Shown: in pieces, positions 17,364-26,184 of the stretch | Layout of the letters: every line of letters starts with the position of its first letter | Numbering within the stretch: the first letter of the stretch is position 1 | Source of the DNA: Pseudomonas oleovorans subsp. oleovorans | Lineage (GTDB): Bacteria > Pseudomonadota > Gammaproteobacteria > Pseudomonadales > Pseudomonadaceae | Reading direction: 5' to 3' | NCBI RefSeq assembly: GCF_002197815.1 | Contig: NZ_NIUB01000002.1 | Location: 146,379-210,378, forward strand | DNA length: 64,000 nucleotides | Made by a program: the position numbers and the translations under genes | Notes under the pieces: generated by a model | What the model saw: the letters and a program-made list of their open reading frames with translations, nothing else | What the model was told of the DNA's origin: nothing | Database searches by the model: none

Positions 17364-18731
17364 TTACAGCAGAACCAGGCTGAGCAGCCAGACGGTGATG
17401 ATGCCGGCGATCCCCTGGATCAGGGTTGCGACCGTCTGCGCACGGTAGGCCGTGGAGACCTTCATACGGCTGAACTGGGTCACGACCCAGAAAAAGCTAT
17501 CGTTGGCATGGGACACCGTCATCGCACCGGCACCGATGGCCATTACGGTAAGCACGCGCCCCATCTCGCTATCGAGCCCCAACTGACCGAGCAGCGGTGC
17601 GACCAGCGCCGAGGTTGTGACCAGTGCCACCGTGGTAGAGCCCTGAGCACTCTTCAGCGCAGCGGCCACCACGAACGGCATGAACAGGCCGATCCCCAGC
17701 GCCGACAGGGTCGTACCCAGGTAATCACCCAGCGGCGTAACCTTGAGGATCGCCCCGAACGCGCCACCAGCACCGGTGATCAGCAGGATCGGCGCGGCGG
17801 ACACCAGCCCATCGGCGACGTAATCATGGAATTCCTGACGCTTATCGTTGCTCTTAAGCAACGTGCAAGCCAGCGCCAAGCCGACCAACAGTGCCGCGAT
17901 GGGCTGGCCGAAGAAATTCAGCAGACCGAACAGCAGGCCATCGCCAAAGGGCTTGCTAGGGAACACGGCAATCGAGCCTAGGCAGATCAGCACGATGGGC
18001 ACGAAGATCGGCGCGAAGGCCTGGAAAGCGTTGGGAAGCTTGCCATAGCGGGCCTTGAGCGCCTCGAAATCGACCGCATCGTCGAGCAGCTCGCTCGGCG
18101 CCTCTTCCAACAGCTCCTTGTCGTTCTGCTTGAGGAAGCGGTTGGCCCAGAGCATACCGGCCAACGCAGTAACCAAGGAGACAAACAGGCCGACGACAAT
18201 CACCAGACCCAGCGAGCTTTCAAGGCCGAGGTTACCGGCGGCGGCAATCGGGCCGGGGGTCGGCGGCACGAAGGTGTGGGTGGCATAGAGACCAGTGGCC
18301 AGAGCCACGCTCATGGCCACCACGGATACCTTCATGCGTGCGGCCAGGGCGTTTTTCAGCGAGTTGAGGATGACGTAGCCGGAATCGCAGAACACCGGAA
18401 TCGACACCAGATAGCCGATGATCGACATGGTCAGCGTCGGGAACCGCTGGCCTAGTAGGCGAATCACGGTTTCCGCCATGGTGATGGCAGCACCACTACG
18501 CTCGAGGATCACACCGATGATGGTGCCCAACGCGATGACGATACCGATGTATCCGAGGATGCCACCGAAGCCAGAAGCGACGGTCTTGAGAATCTCGGGA
18601 GCGGGAAGTTGATAGGCGAAGCCGGCGATGATCGCGGCGCCTAGCAAGGCGAGAAAAGGATGAAGTTTCAAACGTGTAGTGGACAGTACGATGAACGCGA
18701 TGAGCGCCACCAGGATCAGGACCAGGCCCAT
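17364..18731 (-). CDS. GntP-family permease, probably for glycerate
   Basis: A 455-residue inner-membrane permease with about 12-14 helices. Family features include GFGGILGYIGIVIALGTIIGVILERSGAA near residue 54, VFCDSGYVILNSL near 105, and THTFVPPTPGPIAAAGNLG near 140. The C-terminal AIGAGAMTVSHANDSFFWVVTQFSRM is typical of GntP gluconate/glycerate symporters. The start at 18731 follows GAGGAG; the in-frame extension upstream to 18842 has no membrane or coding character. Its kinase neighbour argues for glycerate rather than gluconate. Confidence 0.9.
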   Translation of the reverse strand: MGLVLILVALIAFIVLSTTRLKLHPFLALLGAAIIAGFAYQLPAPEILKTVASGFGGILGYIGIVIALGTIIGVILERSGAAITMAETVIRLLGQRFPTLTMSIIGYLVSIPVFCDSGYVILNSLKNALAARMKVSVVAMSVALATGLYATHTFVPPTPGPIAAAGNLGLESSLGLVIVVGLFVSLVTALAGMLWANRFLKQNDKELLEEAPSELLDDAVDFEALKARYGKLPNAFQAFAPIFVPIVLICLGSIAVFPSKPFGDGLLFGLLNFFGQPIAALLVGLALACTLLKSNDKRQEFHDYVADGLVSAAPILLITGAGGAFGAILKVTPLGDYLGTTLSALGIGLFMPFVVAAALKSAQGSTTVALVTTSALVAPLLGQLGLDSEMGRVLTVMAIGAGAMTVSHANDSFFWVVTQFSRMKVSTAYRAQTVATLIQGIAGIITVWLLSLVLL

Positions 18732-18890
18732 GACCAGTCTCCTCGTTGTTGTTATGACCGGACTCGATGTCCGACTGGGAATGCCGACAGGCAGGCAATT
18801 GTGGCTCAGCCCTGAGCAACAGACCCTGTGCAGCAGCACCAAAAGATAGGAAGCCTGGTGTGGTAATTTCGTTCAGCCGCACAACATTGC

Positions 18891-20012
18891 TCAGGACGCC
18901 TTGTTGTCTTCCCCCCCCAGCAGACCAAGCCCCAGCGACAGCTGCAGACGCTGATCGAAGCGATTGAGGTCGAGCCCGCTCAACTCGCCGATGCGTTCCA
19001 ACCTATAACGCAACGTATTGCGATGAATGCCCAACTCCTGCGCACAGGTTTGCACCTGGCCGTCATGCGCACACCAGGCTTCCAGCGTCGCCCTTAGCGT
19101 GCCTTGTGGGTCCTGCATCAGCACCTGCCGCAACGGCGCCAGCCAGCCCTGCAGCAACCAACTGTGGCGCTGGGCATAGAGCAGCGTCGGCAGACGCAAT
19201 TCGTCCAGACGCAGCAGACGACGACCAGGGAAACGCGCCTGACCGTAGGCCTGAAGATCGCGCAGGACCAGGCTGGCCTGGCGCAGCTCGGTCAGGTCAT
19301 GCAGCGGATCGCTGAGCGCCAGCGAGCTCACGCCCCACTCGCGTTCGTCAGCCTGTTGCAGCCAGGCGCGATCATCGCGCGTGGTGCTGTAAGGCCGACA
19401 CCAGAGCAGCTCATGACGCCCGAGCGGCGCTACCAGATGTTCACTCTTGCCCCCCAGTGCGGCGAGCAGACGCGCCTGACGCGGCAGCGGATCGCCCTCT
19501 CCATCGAGTTGCAGCAGGCACATCTGTCGTGGCCAGGTCAGTTGCAGGCCCAGGCGTTCGGCATCGACCTCGAGACTGGACAGGCGCAGCATGGGGTCGA
19601 GCAGCTGTCGCAACCAGGCCTCCTGCTGATGCCGCTGCCAATGCCGCTCGGCCTGCAACACGCGATGCTCGACCAGCATCTCCGCAGCCATACGCACCAG
19701 CTCGGCATAGGGCCGCACGATCTCGGGGTCACCGGTGATACCGAGCACGCCAATCAGGCGTTCGGCATGCAGCAAAGGCAGGTTGACACCGGGTTTGACG
19801 CCACGCAGGCAGGCCGCCGCCTGCGCATCGATTTCCACCACACGTCGGTTGGCCAGCACCAGCTGTGCACCTTCATGACGGGTGTGGAGGCGGCTGGGGT
19901 CGCCGCTGCCGATGATCATGCCCTGGGCATCCATCACGTTGATGTTGTGCGGCAGGATGGCCATGGCGCGGTCGACTATGTGCTGCGCCAGGGTGGAGTC
20001 GAGTTCGAGCAT
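18891..20012 (-). CDS. cdaR: CdaR-family sugar-diacid transcriptional regulator
   Basis: This 373-residue regulator has an N-terminal sugar-diacid recognition domain (about 5-135, with INVMDAQGMIIGSGDPSR), a middle region, and a C-terminal PucR-type helix-turn-helix (CAQELGIHRNTLRYRLERIGELSGLDL, near 333-360). CdaR-type proteins sense D-glycerate or related acids. It lies 160 bp upstream of the permease and kinase genes in the same direction, so it probably activates them. Confidence 0.88.
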   Translation of the reverse strand: MLELDSTLAQHIVDRAMAILPHNINVMDAQGMIIGSGDPSRLHTRHEGAQLVLANRRVVEIDAQAAACLRGVKPGVNLPLLHAERLIGVLGITGDPEIVRPYAELVRMAAEMLVEHRVLQAERHWQRHQQEAWLRQLLDPMLRLSSLEVDAERLGLQLTWPRQMCLLQLDGEGDPLPRQARLLAALGGKSEHLVAPLGRHELLWCRPYSTTRDDRAWLQQADEREWGVSSLALSDPLHDLTELRQASLVLRDLQAYGQARFPGRRLLRLDELRLPTLLYAQRHSWLLQGWLAPLRQVLMQDPQGTLRATLEAWCAHDGQVQTCAQELGIHRNTLRYRLERIGELSGLDLNRFDQRLQLSLGLGLLGGEDNKAS

Positions 20013-20119
20013 GAGAAACGGCCTCGCGAATGAGGCCGCTATTGTAGGCGTGTCAGCAGCGCCTCACGAAGTATCCCTCGCAGCGCCGGCGAAACCTTCA
20101 GGTAGCCAGGGAAGCGCTG

Positions 20120-20242
20120 AAAACCGTCATTCTCGCGCAGGCGGGACAGCCGCTCTATCGCTGAACAGCGCTTGCGCTGGCCCGCAGGGGAATAATCCAG
20201 AACCTGCGAATCACCTGGGCTCCCGCCTTCGCGGGAGTGACG
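20120..20242. repeat. Extragenic palindromic repeat cluster (CCCGCCTTCGCGGG type)
   Basis: CTCCCGC (20220-20226), loop CTTC, GCGGGAG (20231-20237) is a perfect hairpin. A degenerate partner (TTCTCGCGCAGGCGGGA) lies near 20131. This is the widespread CGTCATTCCCGCGAAGGCGGGA-type repeat. It occupies most of the 260-bp gap between the regulator and the ProQ-like gene. Confidence 0.55.
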
Positions 20243-20272
20243 ATAAATGGCTTTTCAGAACATCCCTAGGAT

Positions 20273-20791
20273 TTACTCCGCAGCAGGCGCTGCAGCGCTC
20301 TCCACAGGCTTGTCCTCTGCTGGTGCTTTCGCCTTGGCCTGATTGCGCCGAGCCTCGGCACGGTGCCGTCTGGCCTGCTGCTTGGCATGCAGCGCCTGCG
20401 ACGCCGTCACCACGCCAACGGGCTGGCCTTGCAGATCCAGACGCGGTGCATTTTCCGTCATGGCAGCCCAGTAGCGACCGCCACGGCACCAGGCGGCAAT
20501 ACCCGCCTTGAGCTGCTCAGCGGTGATGCCGAGCAACTGCAGATGCTGCTCGGCGTCCTTGAGAATGCCCTCTTTCAACGGCACCTTGGGCGCCGGATTG
20601 ACCGGGAAGGCCAAGGGGAAGTGCTTCTGCAACCGCCAGATCGCCTCGACGGTAGGATCCTGCTCGCGCGGCTTGGCTTTGGGCGGTTGCTTGCGCTTTT
20701 GCGGCTTCGCGCTCTCGGTCTTTACCTGCTGGACCTGCTGCTTCTCGGCGCGCAGGCGGTCACGTAGCTCGGCTAATTGTTCAAAACCCAT
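20273..20791 (-). CDS. ProQ/FinO-family RNA chaperone
   Basis: A 172-residue basic protein. Residues 1-45 are a charged linker rich in Lys, Gln and Pro. Residues 50-130 form a ProQ/FinO domain (IWRLQKHFPLAF, KVPLKEGILKDAE, AWCRGGRYWAAM). An Ala/Lys/Glu-rich tail ends the protein. FinO-domain proteins bind structured 3' ends and terminators of small RNAs and mRNAs. It is similar in size to other Pseudomonas ProQ homologs. It borders the accessory patch to its right. Confidence 0.85.
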   Translation of the reverse strand: MGFEQLAELRDRLRAEKQQVQQVKTESAKPQKRKQPPKAKPREQDPTVEAIWRLQKHFPLAFPVNPAPKVPLKEGILKDAEQHLQLLGITAEQLKAGIAAWCRGGRYWAAMTENAPRLDLQGQPVGVVTASQALHAKQQARRHRAEARRNQAKAKAPAEDKPVESAAAPAAE

Positions 20792-20982
20792 CGTTCGGTT
20801 CGCAGCGTCCTGGTTGGTTCGTGGCGCAAGGGTATCTTATGTGCTCGTTTCGTACAGCCTTATTGATAGCTGGGGTGCTTGGCTGCAGGTGATGGACAGA
20901 CGTTTGAGGGACTTGTAGAGGGCCGCTTTCGGCAAAAAAGTGGGCCGGTGCGCAGGTTTAGCGGACCTCGATCAGGGCTTGG

Positions 20983-21390
20983 AAGCGCTTACGAAATACC
21001 AGCAAGATTCACCTGGCAGTTGATGCTCATGGACTGCCCATCGAGTTTGAAATTACGGGGGGTCAAATCAATGATTGCACCCAGGCTCCCGCATTGATTG
21101 CCAAGCTCCCGGAGGCAGAAACCATTGTCGCGGACAAGGGCTATGACAGCGAGAGAGTTCGGGAGCAGGTTGAGCAACAAGGGGCCAAGGCCGTGATCCC
21201 GAGAAAGCGTAACTCCGTGAAAGGCCACGCGGATCTGGACAGAGGCCTTTACCGCAACCGGCACTTGATGGAGAACGCCCTCGCCCGGCTAAAGCACTAC
21301 CGGGCGGTGGCATCTCGGTTCGACAAACTCAAGAGAAATTACGAAAGCGTCGTGGCCATGGCCTGTGCCTTTCTCTGGTTACCTATGTGA
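20983..21390 (+). pseudogene. IS5-type transposase, C-terminal remnant
   Basis: The frame reads ...TSKIHLAVDAHGLPIEFEITGGQINDC...TIVADKGYDSERVREQ...RNRHLMENALARLKHYRAV. This keeps the three DDE catalytic positions: Asp in AVDAHG, Asp in ADKGYD and Glu in RNRHLMENA. These are typical of the IS5/IS427 group. The N-terminal part and left end of the element are missing. The stop codon TGA (21388-21390) overlaps the first base of the right terminal repeat, as is usual for compact IS elements. Confidence 0.85.
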
Positions 21391-21408
21391 AACGGCAACA
21401 GACCCTAG
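20983..21408 (+). mobile_element. IS5-family insertion sequence remnant with right end only
   Basis: The right end GAAACGGCAACAGACC (21389-21404) followed by CTAG (21405-21408) matches the ends of the MITE at 8969-9239 over 20 bases. I searched upstream to 20780 and found no matching left end, so the element is 5'-truncated and cannot transpose by itself. The left boundary is approximate. Confidence 0.8.
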
Positions 21409-21625
21409 CCAAAGCGCTGGCAGCGTGACCAACGGGCGTTGCCCCAGGTCGCCTGACCTCATGGTGCGCTCAGCAACATTGACTGCCGTGCAAGGCGGCG
21501 CGCTGCGCCGAATTAGAGTCATGTGCAGCTCCTAACCTACCAGAAGCAGCCCTTTATTAGCCGACGCTCACGCCTACCGGGAGCTAAAACAACACCGCGA
21601 GGCTGTAGCCATTCGGCGCTGAGTA
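21409..21625. other. Noncoding stretch between IS remnant and arsR-like gene
   Basis: I see no convincing gene, hairpin or repeat in these 217 bp. Short open frames here lack ribosome sites and recognisable protein character. Confidence 0.4.
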
Positions 21626-21931
21626 TCAAATGGTCTTCTCAAGCGCGCTCAGCAACTGCTCGATCTTCTTCTCATTGCGCTTGTAGTAAGTCCAGGGGCC
21701 AACGCGCTGGGATGTAACCAGCTGAGCTCTCTGAAGGGCTGCGAGGTAGTTTGATACGGTCGACTGGGACAGCCCTACTCTTTCCTGGATGATGCTCACG
21801 CACACACCAAGCTGATCAGGATCTGCTTCCTGCTCAGGAAAGTTCTTCCTTGGATTCTTGAGCAGGGTGAGGATGGCGAGGCGTGTTGGATTATCCAGAG
21901 CCTTTAGCGCTTCGCTGAGGTCGATGTTCAT
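21626..21931 (-). CDS. ArsR-family winged-helix transcriptional regulator
   Basis: This 101-residue protein is a small winged-helix repressor: ALKALDNPTRLAILTLL (residues 8-24), then a recognition helix VGLSQSTVSNYLAALQRAQLVTSQRVG (near 52-78) and the wing TYYKRN. ATG 21931 is chosen over an in-frame TTG at 21976 because it gives the usual ArsR N-terminus. No ArsR-type metal-binding CxC is present, although one cysteine lies in GVCVSII, so the signal is probably not arsenic. It is 92 bp downstream of an Old Yellow Enzyme gene on the same strand and may control it. Confidence 0.88.
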   Translation of the reverse strand: MNIDLSEALKALDNPTRLAILTLLKNPRKNFPEQEADPDQLGVCVSIIQERVGLSQSTVSNYLAALQRAQLVTSQRVGPWTYYKRNEKKIEQLLSALEKTI

Positions 21932-22023
21932 AGTCAATGACACATGGCTGGTTTTCGCTATTTTACGATATTTCAATTTTAGTTGCTGCGCGCACTCCGA
22001 CGAGGCGCGCAGCCCTGGCGCTG

Positions 22024-23148
22024 TCAGCCTTCATAGAAGGGGTAATCAATGTAACCTTTCTCGGTACCACCATACATGCTGCTGGCATCCACTGGGTTTA
22101 GCGGCCAGCCATTGGCGATCCGTTGCGGAAGGTCTGGATTGGCAATGAAGGGGCGACCGAAGGCAATTAAGTCAGCCCAACCGGCTTCGATCGCTGCGGC
22201 AGCGCGCTCCGCCGTGTACCGCCCCGCATACATAATGCGACCACTGAAGACCTCTCGTACCGCGTTGCGGAATGTAGCTGGCAACTCCGGAGCCTCATCC
22301 CAGTCTGCTTCGGCCAGCGACAAGTAAGCGACACCGATTTCCTCGAGTACCTTGACGGCCTCGATGTACGTCTCGTGTGGATTATCTTCCAAAAGGCCCA
22401 GATAGACCCGAAGCTCATCGGTGCTTGCGAACAGTGGAGCAAATCGCACGCCCAAACGATCAGCGCCCACCACGTCAGCGACAGCGTGTGTTATCTCGCG
22501 CAGGAATCGCAGGCGGTTCTGCAGGCTTCCACCATATTCATCCGTGCGGCAGTTGGTGTGTGCTGAAATGAATTGATTTACCAGATAACCATTGGCGCAG
22601 TGCAGTTCTACCCCATCGAAACCAGCCTCTAAAGCATTACGCGCTGCTGTGGCGTAGAGCTGGACGAGCTCTTTCACCTCTGCAGTGGAAAGCGCCCTTG
22701 GCTCAGACGGATCCGCCAGGGTACCCGTACCAGGCCCCGTTTCGATGAACACTTTCACGCTACGGGCTGGCAGTGCTGATGGCGCTACAGGAGCATCGCC
22801 ATTTGGCTGCAGCGAGGTGTGGGACACCCGGCCAACGTGCCAAAGCTGCGCAAAAATTACGCCGTCCTCTGCATGTACCGCTTCGGTGACCTTCTTCCAG
22901 CCTTCGATCTGTTCTTGACTGTGAATTCCCGGGGTCCAAGCATAGCCCTGGCCTCGCGGCTCGATCTGAGTTCCTTCTGTGACCATGAAACCCGCACTGG
23001 CTCGTTGTCGATAGTAGGTAGCCATCAAGTCGTTGGGAATGTTCCCCGGCTGCGAGCTACGCGAGCGAGTGAGCGGCGGCAACACAATACGATTACGGAG
23101 GTCATAGGGGCCGATCCTTGTCGGGCTAAACAGTTTGTTGATACTCAT
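22024..23148 (-). CDS. Old Yellow Enzyme family alkene reductase (NemA-like)
   Basis: A 374-residue FMN-dependent TIM-barrel reductase. Visible features: N-terminal FSPTRIGPYDLRNRIVLPPLTRSRS, the substrate-binding pair His/Asn in VELHCANGYLVNQF near residue 180, YGGSLQNRLRFL near 205, and the FMN-phosphate segment AFGRPFIANPDLP near 340. The usual HGANGYL is HCANGYL here, leaving both substrate-binding residues intact. It should reduce activated C=C bonds or nitro groups using NAD(P)H. AT-rich repeats upstream suggest regulated expression. Confidence 0.93.
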   Translation of the reverse strand: MSINKLFSPTRIGPYDLRNRIVLPPLTRSRSSQPGNIPNDLMATYYRQRASAGFMVTEGTQIEPRGQGYAWTPGIHSQEQIEGWKKVTEAVHAEDGVIFAQLWHVGRVSHTSLQPNGDAPVAPSALPARSVKVFIETGPGTGTLADPSEPRALSTAEVKELVQLYATAARNALEAGFDGVELHCANGYLVNQFISAHTNCRTDEYGGSLQNRLRFLREITHAVADVVGADRLGVRFAPLFASTDELRVYLGLLEDNPHETYIEAVKVLEEIGVAYLSLAEADWDEAPELPATFRNAVREVFSGRIMYAGRYTAERAAAAIEAGWADLIAFGRPFIANPDLPQRIANGWPLNPVDASSMYGGTEKGYIDYPFYEG

Positions 23149-23160
23149 TATTAAATCCAG

Positions 23161-23178
23161 ATATCTAAAAATACAGAT
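23161..23178 (-). promoter_or_regulatory. Candidate operator, proximal copy
   Basis: ATATCTAAAAATACAGAT, 13-30 bases upstream of the oxidoreductase start codon. A second copy at 23282-23299 matches 15 of 18 positions. The AT-rich repeats stand out in GC-rich sequence and could bind the adjacent ArsR-type regulator. This role is inferred. Confidence 0.45.
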
Positions 23179-23281
23179 CTAGCGAGACGCTTCGCCTCGC
23201 TTCTGAGACGGCTTTAGCTCAACGCGCTTCCAGTAGGAGAGTTGATTGAGGGACTGCCGAATGGCAGCAACTCTAACCCAT

Positions 23282-23299
23282 ATATCTAGAAATGCAAAT
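23282..23299 (-). promoter_or_regulatory. Candidate operator, distal copy
   Basis: ATATCTAGAAATGCAAAT, in the same orientation as the copy at 23161-23178 and starting 121 bp further upstream of the oxidoreductase gene. Just beyond it TATAGAT gives an inverted match to ATCTA, so the site has some dyad character. Confidence 0.45.
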
Positions 23300-23304
23300 A
23301 TATA

Positions 23305-23577
23305 GATTCAAAGACCATCCCCGAGAACCTGGAGTGCTTCGCAACCCTGCACACGGAGAATGCCCTGCCGCTGGGAGTGGGGCAGCGTGTCGCTCCTGGC
23401 TTTCAACAATGTTCAGCCAAGGCTTCCTCCCCACATACCCGAGGTACACCGACAGCAGGAGCCATGCAGCCAGGGGAACCAAGACAAGGAACACCTATTT
23501 GGCGTCACGACTCAACGCAATCCGCTCTGCTCGTTAACGGTAGAGTTTCGCCAGTGCCAAACCTGATGGGCAGTCCC
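23305..23577. other. Intergenic stretch between the alkene reductase and pdxH
   Basis: No gene is well supported. A minus-strand frame (23273-23494) starts MFLVLVPLAAWLLLSVYLGYVG, which looks like one membrane helix, but then becomes low-complexity and runs into the operator-like repeat. It may be the remnant of a membrane-protein gene. Confidence 0.35.
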
Positions 23578-24225
23578 TCAAGGTGCCAGCCGTTCGCGAA
23601 TCCAGGCCTCGCCCTTGAAGCGGTAATTGAGGCGGTCGTGCAGGCGGCTGGGACGACCCTGCCAGAATTCGATGCGTTCCGGCAGTAGGCGGTAGCCCCC
23701 CCAGTGCGGAGGGCAATGGGGAGTCTGGCCCTGGAAGCGTTTTTCGGTTTCCGTCAGCAGGCTTTCCAGCTCGGCGCGGTCGCGAATCACCTTGCTCTGT
23801 GGCGAGGCCCAGGCGCCGATACGGCTGCCCAAAGGACGCACCTGGTAATAGCCATCGGATTCGGCAGCGGTCACGCGCTCCACGCGGCCTTCGATGCGCA
23901 CCTGGCGTTCCAGGCTGGGCCAGAAGAAGGTCATGGCGGCGAACGGGCGTGCTGCCAGTTGCCGGCCCTTGGCGCTGTCGTAGTTGCTGAAGAAGGTGAA
24001 GCCGCGCTCGTCGAGGCCCTTGAGCAGCAGTACCCGGCAGTGCGGGCGGCCGTCTTCGTCGACAGTGGCCAGGGTCATGGCGTTGGGTTCGACCGGCAGT
24101 TGCTCGGTCTTGACCGCGTCATCGAACCATTGACGAAACAGGGCAAAGGGTTCCAGCGGGGCCTGGGCTTCGCTCAGGCCGTCGCGGGTGTAGTCGCGGC
24201 GCATATCGGCCAGGGTTTGGGTCAT
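23578..24225 (-). CDS. pdxH: Pyridoxamine 5'-phosphate oxidase
   Basis: At 215 residues this is a full-length PdxH. It has the N-terminal [13 protein letters not shown]-binding [24 protein letters not shown] near residue 64, and the C-terminal signature [19 protein letters not shown] near 184. It oxidises pyridoxine or pyridoxamine 5'-phosphate to pyridoxal 5'-phosphate with FMN and O2. It lies just upstream of an OmpA-like lipoprotein gene, an order also known from other Pseudomonas. Confidence 0.97.
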   Translation of the reverse strand: MTQTLADMRRDYTRDGLSEAQAPLEPFALFRQWFDDAVKTEQLPVEPNAMTLATVDEDGRPHCRVLLLKGLDERGFTFFSNYDSAKGRQLAARPFAAMTFFWPSLERQVRIEGRVERVTAAESDGYYQVRPLGSRIGAWASPQSKVIRDRAELESLLTETEKRFQGQTPHCPPHWGGYRLLPERIEFWQGRPSRLHDRLNYRFKGEAWIRERLAP

Positions 24226-24306
24226 GGCAATTCCTCAGGGCAGGGCCAGAAGCCAATCCGTCTGGTTTCTAGTGCCTGCCCGCGCAGGGTGGAAATGCCC
24301 GCAAGC

Positions 24307-24960
24307 TTACTCCGACTTGCTCACTTTTCCTTGATCTGCGGCAGCTACCTTGGGTGCATCCTTGAGCTCCGCCTTGGCCGGCTGGCTGTACTTGGCGATC
24401 AGACCCTGCATGGTGTCACGCGAAGTCAGGAGAATCTCCACGCGGCGGTTGAGTGCGCGACCGGCCGCGCTGTCGTTGGCCGCACGGGGTGCGTCGGAGC
24501 CCAGGCCCATGACCTGCAGGCGGTTTTGCTTGAGGCCGCTGAGGCGGAAGATGGACGTCACGGCCCGCGCACGCTGCTGGCTCAGGTCGCGGTTCTGGGC
24601 GTCGTCACCGCTGCTGTCGGCATGGCCGAGCACGACCACAGCAACGTCTTCGTCGCTTTCCAGCAACTTGGCTACGCGGGTGATGGGGCCGAGGCTGACC
24701 GGTAGCAGCATGTGCGGGCGATCCGGATTGAACGAGCCCTGTACCGGGGCGGTGACCACCAGCAGGTTTTCGCGGCGTTCGAACTCGAAGTGGCTGCCCT
24801 TGACCGCTTCACGCAGTTTCGGCTCGTACTCGTCGAGCCAAGCGCGGGTAACTTGAGGCGGTGGCATCACTGCCGGCTTGGCGACTTCCTTCTTTTCCGA
24901 GCCGGCGCAGCCCGCGATCAGCAGGCAGCAGGTAAAGGCAAAAATCTTGTTGGCACGCAT
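24307..24960 (-). CDS. OmpA-like peptidoglycan-binding lipoprotein
   Basis: This 217-residue protein has a lipobox LIAGC (Cys18) and a C-terminal OmpA domain (about 95-190) with VVLGHADSSGDDAQNRDLSQQRARAVTSIF and GRALNRRVEILL, the peptidoglycan-binding Asp/Arg pattern. A Lys/Ala-rich tail follows. ATG 24960 gives the signal peptide; the in-frame extension to 25038 does not. It should link the outer membrane to the cell wall. Confidence 0.9.
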   Translation of the reverse strand: MRANKIFAFTCCLLIAGCAGSEKKEVAKPAVMPPPQVTRAWLDEYEPKLREAVKGSHFEFERRENLLVVTAPVQGSFNPDRPHMLLPVSLGPITRVAKLLESDEDVAVVVLGHADSSGDDAQNRDLSQQRARAVTSIFRLSGLKQNRLQVMGLGSDAPRAANDSAAGRALNRRVEILLTSRDTMQGLIAKYSQPAKAELKDAPKVAAADQGKVSKSE

Positions 24961-25038
24961 GTAGCCCCCGGGGTCAAAACTAATGGTCGGATCGTTATGG
25001 TTGGTACTGAACGGCTGGCGCAAGTTTAGCCGTTTCAA

Positions 25039-26184
25039 TCAGATACAGTCCGCAATCTGTCGCGCAAGTTTCTGCGCGCGGGGGTCCATCAAGACGAACG
25101 GTCCTAGATTGTTGGTGACGAAGCCGAATGCGAGGTCTCGTTCCGGATCGGCAAAGCCACTGGAGCCACCGGCACCGGGATGACCGAAAGCCTTGGCGCC
25201 CATGCCATAGGTGGCATTGGCTACGTCGGCCTGATCGAGCATGCAGCCCAGGCCGAAGCGGGTGCGAGTCAGCAAGGTTTTGTCGTCACCGACGCTGTGC
25301 TCGCGGGTCATTTCGCCCAGCAGGTCAGCATCGAGCAGGCTGCCGTCGAGCAGACCGGCATAGAAACCCGCCAGGCTGCGCGCGTTGCCATGACCATTGG
25401 CGGCCGGCTGCTGCATGCGCCGCCACTCCGGCTTGTTGGTACTGGTCATGATCGACGGCGGGTTGGTGAACGAGCGCGTGCTCATGGCTTGGGCGTCACT
25501 CATCATCACCTTGAGCAGGCGCTGCGCTGCAGCGTCGCCTAGATTGCCCTTGCCGCGAGCGATATGGGCGACGCGATCGAACTCGCTGTCCGCCAGGCCG
25601 ACATGAAAATCCAGCCCCAGTGGCTTGGCGATGCGTGCAGCGATACTCTCGCCCGGGCCACGGCCTTCGATGCGGCGAATCAGCTCGCCAATCAGCCAAC
25701 CGTAGGTAATAGGCGCGTAGCCATGGCCCTCCCCCAACGGCCACCAGGGTTCCTCTGCCGCCAGCGCAGCGGTCATGGTCTGCCAGTCATACAACGCTTC
25801 GGCGGGCAGTGCCTGGCGCAGCGCCGGCAAGCCGGCCTGGTGGCAGAGCAGGTGACGCACGCTGATGCGTGCCTTGCCGGCTGCAGCGAACTCGGGCCAG
25901 TAGCGCGCCACCGGTGCATCCAGATCGAGCTTGCCCTCGCCGACCAGTTGCAGGGCCGCCACGGCGGCAAAGGGTTTGGTGCAGGAAAACAGGTTGGCGA
26001 TGGTGTCGCTGTGCCAGGCCTGCTGGCCGTCCTTGTCCATCACGCCAGCCCACAGGTCGACCACGGTTTCCCCGCCGACTTTCACGCACAGGGCCGCGCC
26101 CCGTTCCTGCGCATCCTCGAACAGAGCGGCGAATGCGTCCCTCACCGCTTCGAAGCGCAAGTCGAAATAGCCCTGAATCTGCAC
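25039..26184 (-). CDS. Serine esterase of the class C beta-lactamase fold
   Basis: A 381-residue protein of the beta-lactamase-related serine hydrolases (EstB-type). The nucleophile motif SCTK is at residues 67-70 and the catalytic Tyr lies in HGYAPITYGWLIGE near 155. The late GHPGAGGSSGFADP near 335 replaces the KTG triad with HPG, typical of esterases rather than true beta-lactamases. No signal peptide is seen, so it is probably cytoplasmic. The substrate is unknown. Confidence 0.88.
   Translation of the reverse strand: MQIQGYFDLRFEAVRDAFAALFEDAQERGAALCVKVGGETVVDLWAGVMDKDGQQAWHSDTIANLFSCTKPFAAVAALQLVGEGKLDLDAPVARYWPEFAAAGKARISVRHLLCHQAGLPALRQALPAEALYDWQTMTAALAAEEPWWPLGEGHGYAPITYGWLIGELIRRIEGRGPGESIAARIAKPLGLDFHVGLADSEFDRVAHIARGKGNLGDAAAQRLLKVMMSDAQAMSTRSFTNPPSIMTSTNKPEWRRMQQPAANGHGNARSLAGFYAGLLDGSLLDADLLGEMTREHSVGDDKTLLTRTRFGLGCMLDQADVANATYGMGAKAFGHPGAGGSSGFADPERDLAFGFVTNNLGPFVLMDPRAQKLARQIADCI

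Noticed and set aside
21409..21625. Integron-like attachment site next to the IS remnant
   Set aside because: I looked for paired core sites with inverted arms and found no convincing match.
23273..23494. Small membrane protein on the minus strand (73 residues)
   Set aside because: One helix-like start, then low-complexity sequence; it overlaps the AT-rich operator-like repeat and has no clear ribosome site. I list it only as a possible remnant.
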